Source: Alphaproteobacteria bacterium
GTDB lineage: Bacteria; Pseudomonadota; Alphaproteobacteria; Acetobacterales; Acetobacteraceae
Assembly (NCBI GenBank): GCA_013298245.1
Contig: JAAFHD010000060.1
Span: 1 to 12,744, forward strand
Length of the DNA: 12,744 nucleotides
Direction of reading: 5' to 3'
A model generated the notes under the pieces. The model did not search any database. It was not told where the DNA came from and saw only the letters and a list, made by a program, of their open reading frames with translations. Shown here in pieces: positions 7,542 through 12,744 of this stretch. Made by a program: the position numbers and the translations under genes. Every line of letters starts with the position of its first letter. Within the stretch, counting starts at the first letter, position 1.

Positions 7542-8596
7542 TGGATATTCTCTCGCGGATGAATTTCGAAACCGCGCAGCTGCGCGGGCGCATGGAGGTG
7601 ATGGCGCGCCAGGTCGCCTCCGGCCAGCGCGCGGAGGTGCTGGGTGACCTGGCACCCGATGCGCCACGGGCGGTGGATCTGTCCGCTGACATTGCGCGGC
7701 GCGAGACCTACCAGCGGGCGATCGACCGCACTGGCGGGCGCATGGAGGTGATGCAGAGCAGCCTGGGACGCCTGAAGGCGATCGCCGGGGAATTCCGCAG
7801 CGAGGTCGCGATGCGTCTGTCATCGCGCGATGCGAATGCGCTGGTGACCGTGCAGTCCCGCGCGCGTGCCGCGCTGTCGGAAATGGGCGCCTTGCTGAAC
7901 ACGCGGCTGAATGGCGAATATCTGTTTGGCGGCACGGACCTGGCCAATCCGCCTGTGCCGGACCCTGCCGCGCTGGTGAACGGGCCGATGGCCAGCGCCA
8001 TTGCCGTGGCGGTCGGCACGTTGGACAACACCAATGCGTCGGCTGTCGCCACCAGCACGCTGACCAGCGCGCAGGACAATGGCGCGCTGTCGCCCTTTTC
8101 GACCTTCCTGGAAGACCCGGCACAGGGTGCGGGCGAAGCCCGCCGCAGCATGCCCGTTGCGGATGGCGAGAAGCTGGTTTTCGGCATCCGTGCCAATGCC
8201 AATGCCGCGGCGAGCAGCGATGGCGAAACCACCGGTGCCTGGGTGCGCGACCTGCTGCGCGGGCTGATGACGCTGGCCGCGCTGACGCCCGCGCAGCTCT
8301 CGCAGCGCGAGGGTTTTGACGCGCTGGCGCAGACCATTCGTGGCGGCCTGCAAAGTGCCGAAAACGCGCTGGCCGAGGAAATGGGCGCGTTGGGTTCCGT
8401 GCAGCGCCAGGCGAAGGTCGCGAAGACCCGCCATCAGGATTTGTCGGACGCGCTGCAGAAGCAACTGGCCGGCATCACCGAGGTGGACATGGCGTCCACG
8501 CTCACGCGCCTGCAAGCCGTGCGTGGTTCGCTGGAGGCGAGTTATCGCGTCACGGCCAGCCTGTCTGAACTCTCTCTCGCGCGCTTTTTGCGATGA
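7541..8596 (+). CDS. flgL: FlgL, hook-filament junction protein (HAP3)
   Basis: FlgL sits between FlgK and the flagellin filament and is built like a short flagellin. The 351-residue product has the N-terminal flagellin-like helices (residues 1-120) and the FlgL-typical LNGEYLFGGTD motif near 124-134. After a variable middle comes the C-terminal helical pair (EVDMASTLTRLQAVRGSLEA, then ASLSELSLARFLR). Length and layout are normal. The start is the ATG inside the TGATG junction with flgK. The frame stays open upstream, but that extension lies inside flgK and has no family similarity. There is no strong ribosome-binding site, so it probably relies on ribosomes finishing flgK. Confidence 0.94.
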   Translation: MDILSRMNFETAQLRGRMEVMARQVASGQRAEVLGDLAPDAPRAVDLSADIARRETYQRAIDRTGGRMEVMQSSLGRLKAIAGEFRSEVAMRLSSRDANALVTVQSRARAALSEMGALLNTRLNGEYLFGGTDLANPPVPDPAALVNGPMASAIAVAVGTLDNTNASAVATSTLTSAQDNGALSPFSTFLEDPAQGAGEARRSMPVADGEKLVFGIRANANAAASSDGETTGAWVRDLLRGLMTLAALTPAQLSQREGFDALAQTIRGGLQSAENALAEEMGALGSVQRQAKVAKTRHQDLSDALQKQLAGITEVDMASTLTRLQAVRGSLEASYRVTASLSELSLARFLR

Positions 8597-8627
8597 TTCG
8601 TGATGCGCGTTTTCACCCGGAATTAAT

Positions 8628-8647
8628 GCGCAGCACTCATGCTGCGC
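8628..8647. promoter_or_regulatory. Perfect 8-bp hairpin between flgL and flbT
   Basis: GCGCAGCA (8628-8635) and TGCTGCGC (8640-8647) are perfect inverted arms around a four-base CTCA loop. No T-tract follows on the plus strand, so intrinsic termination after flgL is unlikely. On the minus strand ATTAATT follows, also a poor terminator. It lies about 55 bases before the flbT start, within the probable leader. It could be an RNA-stability or regulatory hairpin, or an operator. Confidence 0.4.
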
Positions 8648-8692
8648 GAACTGTGCGACGGGGCCGATGCGTCCCTGCGCCGAATGGCCAAT

Positions 8693-8698
8693 AGGAGG
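8693..8698 (+). promoter_or_regulatory. Strong ribosome-binding site that decides the flbT start
   Basis: AGGAGG is a complete Shine-Dalgarno core and the strongest on the plus strand of this window. It stands three bases from ATG 8702 but six from GTG 8705. The normal spacing therefore favours GTG as the flbT start. Confidence 0.6.
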
Positions 8699-8704
8699 CG
8701 AATG

Positions 8705-9142
8705 GTGTCCACGCTGGTACTCGAACTGCGCCAAGGCGATATGATGGTCGTCAATGGCGCGCCCATCCGTTTCCGCAATCGCACGCGCATCGAACTGGCG
8801 GCGCGCGCGCGCTTCCTGTTCGGCAAGCAGATCATGCCGCCGGAAGTGGCGGATACGCCGGCGCGGCGCATCTATTTTGCCTTGCAGACCGCCTATATCG
8901 GCGCCGATGATGAGCGCGGGCAGGGGCTGGAAACGGCGCGCGAATTGATCAACGCCTTCAAGGACGCGACGACCAGCGATCTGGCCTGCGAATTGCTGGA
9001 CCGCGCACTGGAAGCCGCCGACACGGATGACGGTTACGTCGCGCTGAAGCTGGCGCGCCGCGTGATGCGCCATGAGGAAGACGTGTTGGGCATCCCGCCG
9101 CTGCCGCCGCCGCGCCGCGACCCGCCGTCCAGCCACGCATGA
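8705..9142 (+). CDS. flbT: FlbT, flagellin synthesis regulator
   Basis: FlbT is a small alphaproteobacterial regulator. In Caulobacter it acts on the 5' leader of flagellin mRNA and lowers its stability until the hook is complete; it is not structural. The 145-residue product keeps the family layout. The N-terminal strands read LVLELRQGDMMVVNGAPI, the core reads ARFLFGKQIMPPEVADTPA followed by RRIYFALQTAYIG, and a helical C-terminal half ends ALKLARRVMRHEEDVLG. The Pro-rich tail is variable. GTG 8705 is preferred over ATG 8702 by spacing to AGGAGG; the choice changes one residue. The last four bases overlap the next gene (ATGA). The partner gene flaF, often adjacent elsewhere, is not in the window. 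Position right after flgL fits a checkpoint linking junction assembly to flagellin production, but that function is inferred from the family. Confidence 0.9.
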   Translation: MSTLVLELRQGDMMVVNGAPIRFRNRTRIELAARARFLFGKQIMPPEVADTPARRIYFALQTAYIGADDERGQGLETARELINAFKDATTSDLACELLDRALEAADTDDGYVALKLARRVMRHEEDVLGIPPLPPPRRDPPSSHA

Positions 9143-9915
9143 GCTTCAGCGCCTTCTTCCCCGGCATGCAGCCGCTGCCCACCGGTGGTGGCAGTGGTGG
9201 CAATGCCATCCTCTCGCTGCGCCGCGCGACGCGCGCGGGTGAGGAAACGCGCGCGACCGAACGCCTGGCGAATGACCCACAAATCCAACGCAGCATGGAG
9301 CAGTTCAAGCGCGCGGTGGACCGCGCGCCGGATGCGCGGGCTGCGTTGCGCGACCCGCGCGTGATGACGGTGATCGCAACGGCGCTTGGCATGCCGGATG
9401 CCGCCAACCAGGCGGGGTTGGCGCAGCGCGCGCTGCTGTCCAACCCGAAGGACCAGGAAAGCATCGTCAACCGCCTGTCCGACCGTCGTTGGAAATCGGC
9501 GGCCGAAACACTGAACCTTGGCGAACGCGGCATCGCCGCGCTGCGCGATCCCGCCATCCAGGCCCGCCTGGCCGAAGGGCTGACCCGCGCGCGCTGGCGC
9601 GAAAACCTGGAGGCGGAAGCCGCCGGACTGGGTGACGCCGTGCTGTTCCGCGAACGCGCCGCCACCGCGCGTACCGCCTTCGATGTGCTGGGTGACCCCA
9701 TCCTGCGCCGTGTGGTGACCACCGCGGTCGGCCTGCCGCAGCAGATCGCGGTGCAATCGGTCGAAGCGCAGGGCAGGGCGCTGACCGCCCGGCTCGACAT
9801 CACCAAGCTGCAGGACCCGCGCGAGGTAAACCGCCTGGCCGAGCGCTACCTGATGAACCGCACGTCAACGCCCACCACGGCCCCCATGCTGTTCGGCGTC
9901 AATCGTCTGATTTGA
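9139..9915 (+). CDS. DUF1217-family flagellar-associated protein
   Basis: This 258-residue protein resembles the DUF1217 family, found in alphaproteobacterial flagellar clusters with no settled function. Visible family-like patterns are repeated DPR/DP segments followed by hydrophobic GLP-type motifs: ALRDPRVMTVIATALGMPD near 67-85, LSDRRW near 113, and VLGDPILRRVVTTAVGLPQQ near 178-197. The C-terminus has LQDPREVNRLAERYLMNR. It is mostly alpha-helical by composition, with no signal peptide or membrane segment, and a short Gly-rich linker near residues 14-21. It shares an ATGA overlap with flbT, so the two are probably translated together. Such proteins may be export substrates or assembly factors; I cannot choose between these from the sequence. 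Confidence 0.8.
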   Translation: MSFSAFFPGMQPLPTGGGSGGNAILSLRRATRAGEETRATERLANDPQIQRSMEQFKRAVDRAPDARAALRDPRVMTVIATALGMPDAANQAGLAQRALLSNPKDQESIVNRLSDRRWKSAAETLNLGERGIAALRDPAIQARLAEGLTRARWRENLEAEAAGLGDAVLFRERAATARTAFDVLGDPILRRVVTTAVGLPQQIAVQSVEAQGRALTARLDITKLQDPREVNRLAERYLMNRTSTPTTAPMLFGVNRLI

Positions 9916-9948
9916 CGCAGGCCTGCGCGGCGCCGATGCTGTCGCGCA

Positions 9949-10989
9949 GTGTTCGCGACCATCACCACCCAAGGCATCACATTGGCCGCCGCCGCACTCG
10001 GCGGGTTCGTCGCGCATCTGCTGCATGTGCCGCTGGCCTGGATGATCGGCGCGCTGGCGGCCACCGCCGGGTTGGCGTGGGTGCGGCCGGTGGGCGTGCA
10101 TCCGGCCGTGCGTCCGGCGGCGCTCATGTTGCTGGGTTTCGGCTTCGCACAGACGTTTGACGCACCGGTGCTGGCGGCAGTGGGTGCTGCCTTCCCGGCG
10201 CTGCTGTTGGCCGCGGTCGGGTCCATCATCGCTGGCATCCTGGTGGTGCCGCTGATGCAGCGCATGTCTGGCCTGGATTCGCGCACCGGCTATTTCAGCT
10301 GCGTGCCCGGCGGCGTCATCGTGATGGTGGTGCTGGCGCAGCGCGAGGGCGTGTCGGTCGCACCCGTCACCATGGCGCAGACCATCCGCGTCATCACCGT
10401 CGTGCTGACCATTCCGATCGCGATCACGCTGCTGGGCGAACACGGCAGCGACACCACCTTCCAGGCGATCCGCCCGGCCATCAGCGCCTGGGGCCTGGCC
10501 ATTTTGTTGCCCGCGGGGTTGGCCGTATCGCTGCTGCTGAACCGCACTGGCCTCGCGAACCCCTGGATGATGGGCTGCTTCGCGCTGGGCCTGGCGCTGA
10601 TGGTCTCGGGCCACATGCCATCGGGCATTCCGGGCTGGATGATCGACATGGCGCAGGTGGGCATGGGCGCCGGTTTGGGCGCGCGGCTGACGCCGGATTT
10701 CATCAAGCGCTCGCGCCGGTTGGCGGTGGCGGCGGTGGTGACCACATTGGCGCTGTCGGCGCTGTGCCTGTTGCTTGCGGTGGGCATCGCCTGGGGCTGG
10801 GGCCTGCCGGTGACGGCGGCGATGCTGGGCCTGGCACCCGGCGGCATGCCGGAAATGGGTGTGACGGCGAAGCTGCTGGAACTGGCCGTGCCGCTGGTCA
10901 TGGGCTTCCACCTCACGCGCACCTTGGCGTGCAATTTCCTGGTCGGGCCCTTCTATCGCGCGGCTGTCAGGCTGCGCGTGTTGCGATAG
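9949..10989 (+). CDS. AbrB-family integral membrane protein (putative transporter)
   Basis: A 346-residue, very hydrophobic protein with about ten predicted membrane segments and two homologous halves. The family signature PGG followed by a small-residue helix appears twice, at 120-122 ([13 protein letters not shown]) and at 297-299 ([16 protein letters not shown], then FHLTR at 320-324). Only the second copy keeps the full PGGxxEM form. This matches the AbrB family with internal duplication, often mislabelled ammonia monooxygenase and unrelated to the DNA-binding AbrB of Bacillus. The substrate is unknown. GTG at 9949 is the first start after an in-frame stop and gives a sensible first helix, but no clear ribosome-binding site precedes it. 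It follows the flagellar arm by 33 bases with no visible terminator, so read-through is possible though functional linkage is doubtful. Confidence 0.88.
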   Translation: MFATITTQGITLAAAALGGFVAHLLHVPLAWMIGALAATAGLAWVRPVGVHPAVRPAALMLLGFGFAQTFDAPVLAAVGAAFPALLLAAVGSIIAGILVVPLMQRMSGLDSRTGYFSCVPGGVIVMVVLAQREGVSVAPVTMAQTIRVITVVLTIPIAITLLGEHGSDTTFQAIRPAISAWGLAILLPAGLAVSLLLNRTGLANPWMMGCFALGLALMVSGHMPSGIPGWMIDMAQVGMGAGLGARLTPDFIKRSRRLAVAAVVTTLALSALCLLLAVGIAWGWGLPVTAAMLGLAPGGMPEMGVTAKLLELAVPLVMGFHLTRTLACNFLVGPFYRAAVRLRVLR

Positions 10990-11022
10990 CAAGGCAGCGC
11001 CTTTACACAATGCCCGACTCTC

Positions 11023-11027
11023 GGGGA
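11023..11027 (+). promoter_or_regulatory. Ribosome-binding site supporting the TTG start of trpB
   Basis: GGGGA stands six bases before TTG 11034. The in-frame ATG at 11010 has only a weak AAGG about 14 bases upstream, so the spacing favours TTG. Confidence 0.5.
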
Positions 11028-11033
11028 ACGCCT

Positions 11034-12257
11034 TTGAACAAGCCCATCCTGCCTAATTCCTTGCGCACCGGCCCGGACGAGGCCGGCCGCTTCGGCACCT
11101 TCGGCGGCCGCTACGTGGCCGAGACGCTGATGCCCTGCATCCTCGAGGTGGAGGAGGCCTACAAGGCCGCCCGCGCCGACCCGTCCTTCGAAGCCGAATG
11201 GCGCCATCTGCTGCAGCATTATGTGGGCCGCCCCAGCCCGCTGTGGCACGCCAAGCGCCTGACCGCGCATCTGGGCGGTGCACAAGTCTGGATGAAGCGC
11301 GACGAGCTGAACCACACCGGCGCGCACAAGATCAACGCCGTGCTGGGCCAGATTCTGCTGGCCAAGCGCATGGGCAAGAAGCGCGTCATCGCCGAGACTG
11401 GCGCCGGCCAGCATGGTGTCGCCACCGCGACAGCCTGCGCATTGTTCGACCTGCCCTGCGTGGTGTTCATGGGTGCCACGGATGTCGAGCGCCAACAGCC
11501 GAACGTGTTCCGCATGAAGCTGCTGGGCGCCGAAGTGGTGCCCGTCACCTCCGGCGCCGCCACGCTGAAGGACGCGATGAATGACGCGCTGCGCCATTGG
11601 GTCGCGAATGTCACCGACACCTACTACTGCATCGGCACTGTCGCCGGCCCGCACCCCTATCCGCAGATGGTGCGCGACTTCCAATCCGTGATCGGCGAGG
11701 AAGCGCGCGCGCAAATGCTGGAAGCCACCGGCCGCCTGCCGGATACGCTGGTCGCCGCCATCGGCGGTGGGTCGAATGCGATGGGCCTGTTCCATCCCTT
11801 CCTGGATGACGTGGATGTCGCGATGCATGGCGTGGAAGCCGGCGGCCATGGCGTGGATGTGCCCAATGGCCATGCCGCCAGCCTGACCGGCGGTCGCCCC
11901 GGCGTGCTGCATGGCAACCGCACCTACCTGTTGCAGGATGACCAGGGGCAAATCCTGGAAGGGCATTCCATCAGCGCCGGCCTGGATTATCCGGGCATCG
12001 GGCCTGAGCATTCCTGGCTGCATGAACTGGGCCGCGTGAAATACATGGCCGTGACGGATACCGAGGCGCTTGAAGCCTTCCAGCTTTGCACCAAGCTGGA
12101 GGGAATCATCCCCGCGCTGGAACCCGCACATGCCCTGGCGCATGTGATGAAGATCGCGCCCAAACTGCCGGCGGATCACATCATCTGCATGAACATGTGC
12201 GGCCGTGGCGACAAGGATATCTTTGCCGTGGCGAAGCATTTGGGGGTCACCCTATGA
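11034..12257 (+). CDS. trpB: Tryptophan synthase beta chain
   Basis: TrpB is the pyridoxal-phosphate subunit that joins indole to L-serine to make tryptophan in the cytosolic alpha2-beta2 complex. The 407-residue product has the full set of landmarks. HTGAHK carries the Schiff-base lysine (K99) and AETGAGQHG the catalytic glutamate (E121), with the same 22-residue spacing as K87/E109 of the Salmonella enzyme. GGGSNA (244-249) grips the cofactor phosphate. The C-terminal motif reads [12 protein letters not shown], with Cys389 at the place of Salmonella Ser377, which contacts the pyridine nitrogen. Length is normal. I chose TTG 11034 because GGGGA lies six bases upstream; ATG 11010 in the same frame would add eight residues. 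It overlaps trpA by four bases. trpF, commonly just upstream in alphaproteobacteria, is replaced by the AbrB-family gene. Confidence 0.97.
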   Translation: MNKPILPNSLRTGPDEAGRFGTFGGRYVAETLMPCILEVEEAYKAARADPSFEAEWRHLLQHYVGRPSPLWHAKRLTAHLGGAQVWMKRDELNHTGAHKINAVLGQILLAKRMGKKRVIAETGAGQHGVATATACALFDLPCVVFMGATDVERQQPNVFRMKLLGAEVVPVTSGAATLKDAMNDALRHWVANVTDTYYCIGTVAGPHPYPQMVRDFQSVIGEEARAQMLEATGRLPDTLVAAIGGGSNAMGLFHPFLDDVDVAMHGVEAGGHGVDVPNGHAASLTGGRPGVLHGNRTYLLQDDQGQILEGHSISAGLDYPGIGPEHSWLHELGRVKYMAVTDTEALEAFQLCTKLEGIIPALEPAHALAHVMKIAPKLPADHIICMNMCGRGDKDIFAVAKHLGVTL

Positions 12258-12744
12258 CCCGCATTGCAACGCGCTTCGCGGCGCTGAAGGCGGCCGGCCG
12301 CGGCGCGCTGGTCACCTATGTCCAGGGCTACGACCCCGACCCCGCGACCAGCATGGCCATCCTGCGCGGCCTGCCTGGCGCGGGCGCCGACATCATCGAA
12401 ATCGGCGTGCCATTCTCGGACCCCATGGCCGATGGCCCCATCATCCAGGCCGCCGGCCAACGCGCCCTGAAATCCGGCGCCACCCCCGCCGGCGTGCTGG
12501 CGATGGTGCGCGATTTTCGCGCCGAGGATGACGCCACACCCATCATCCTGATGGGCTACCTGAACCCCATCCTGTCCTATGGCGCCGACCGTTTTTGCAC
12601 GGATGCCGCAGCCTCCGGCGTGGATGGCCTGATCGTGGTGGACATGCCGCCGGAGGAAAGCGCTGACCTGGCACCCTTCGCCACCGCGCAGGGCCTGGAC
12701 CTGATCCGCCTGATCGCGCCCACCACCGATGATGCCCGCCTGCC
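12254..12744 (+). CDS. trpA: Tryptophan synthase alpha chain (3' end outside window)
   Basis: TrpA cleaves indole-3-glycerol phosphate to indole and glyceraldehyde 3-phosphate and channels indole to TrpB. The 163 complete codons cover a little over half of the usual 260-270-residue TIM barrel. The signature [14 protein letters not shown] is present, with catalytic Glu49 and Asp60 at the same numbers as in the Salmonella enzyme. The loop YLNPILSYG and the strand [13 protein letters not shown] also match the family. The first barrel strand reads [12 protein letters not shown], where most homologues have a TAGDP- or TLGDP-like sequence; the substitution keeps the Asp-Pro. The ATG at 12254 lies in an ATGA overlap with the trpB stop, so subunit synthesis is probably coupled. 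The phosphate-binding C-terminal part lies beyond the right edge. Confidence 0.96.
   Translation, partial: MTRIATRFAALKAAGRGALVTYVQGYDPDPATSMAILRGLPGAGADIIEIGVPFSDPMADGPIIQAAGQRALKSGATPAGVLAMVRDFRAEDDATPIILMGYLNPILSYGADRFCTDAAASGVDGLIVVDMPPEESADLAPFATAQGLDLIRLIAPTTDDARL

Noticed and set aside
6246..8123. Long minus-strand open frame (about 625 codons) opposite flgK and flgL
   Set aside because: It lies antisense to two well-recognised genes, its translation is rich in Arg, Gly and His with no family motif, and such frames are expected opposite GC-rich coding DNA.
8628..8647. Intrinsic terminator after flgL
   Set aside because: The stem is perfect but no T-tract follows on the plus strand, so it is listed as a possible regulatory hairpin instead.
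10764..11033. N-terminal extension in frame with trpB
   Set aside because: It overlaps the AbrB-family gene and has no TrpB similarity; the enzyme's normal N-terminus begins at 11034.
11244..11260. Sigma-54-like match TGGCACG-CCAA-GCGC inside trpB
   Set aside because: It sits deep in a coding region with no gene start downstream and has a weak -12 element. It shows that loose matches arise by chance in this GC-rich sequence.

Overview
The window reads as a GC-rich alphaproteobacterial chromosome segment, most likely from the Rhodospirillales/Acetobacteraceae side of the class. The evidence is an FlbT homologue (an alphaproteobacterial flagellar regulator), a DUF1217-type flagellar protein, candidate sigma-54 promoters at the hook genes, and very strong GC bias at third codon positions. 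The family-level placement is inference; no rRNA or other taxonomic marker is present.

From position 1 to about 9,915 the window is a flagellar gene cluster with two divergent arms. The minus-strand arm reads from the middle towards the left edge: fliK (hook-length control), flgD (hook cap/scaffold), fliF (MS ring) and fliG (rotor switch, cut by the window edge). The plus-strand arm reads flgE (hook), flgK and flgL (hook-filament junction), flbT (flagellin mRNA regulator) and a DUF1217 protein. The arms diverge from a 162-base control region (4492-4653). It carries one sigma-54-like -24/-12 element facing each arm and, between them, a composite motif that recurs upstream of fliF. This resembles the Caulobacter hierarchy, in which FlbD acts at both fliF and the sigma-54 hook promoters. 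Here that is inferred from sequence pattern only.

From about 9,949 the content changes to metabolism and transport. A two-repeat AbrB-family membrane protein follows the DUF1217 gene after 33 bases. Next come trpB and trpA, overlapping by four bases, for the last two steps of tryptophan synthesis; trpA runs off the right edge. trpF, the usual alphaproteobacterial neighbour of trpB, is not present.

Coding density is very high. The only non-coding stretches longer than 50 bases are 2432-2535 (upstream of fliF, with a nested inverted repeat), 4492-4653 (the divergent promoter region) and about 8597-8704 (leader of flbT, with a perfect 8-bp hairpin). No stretch above 300 bases lacks a gene. I saw no tRNA, rRNA, CRISPR array, insertion sequence or prophage signature. 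I found no clearly new biological system; the most interesting signals are the shared regulatory motifs. Four of the ten genes appear to use non-ATG starts (flgE and trpB TTG; flbT and the AbrB gene GTG).
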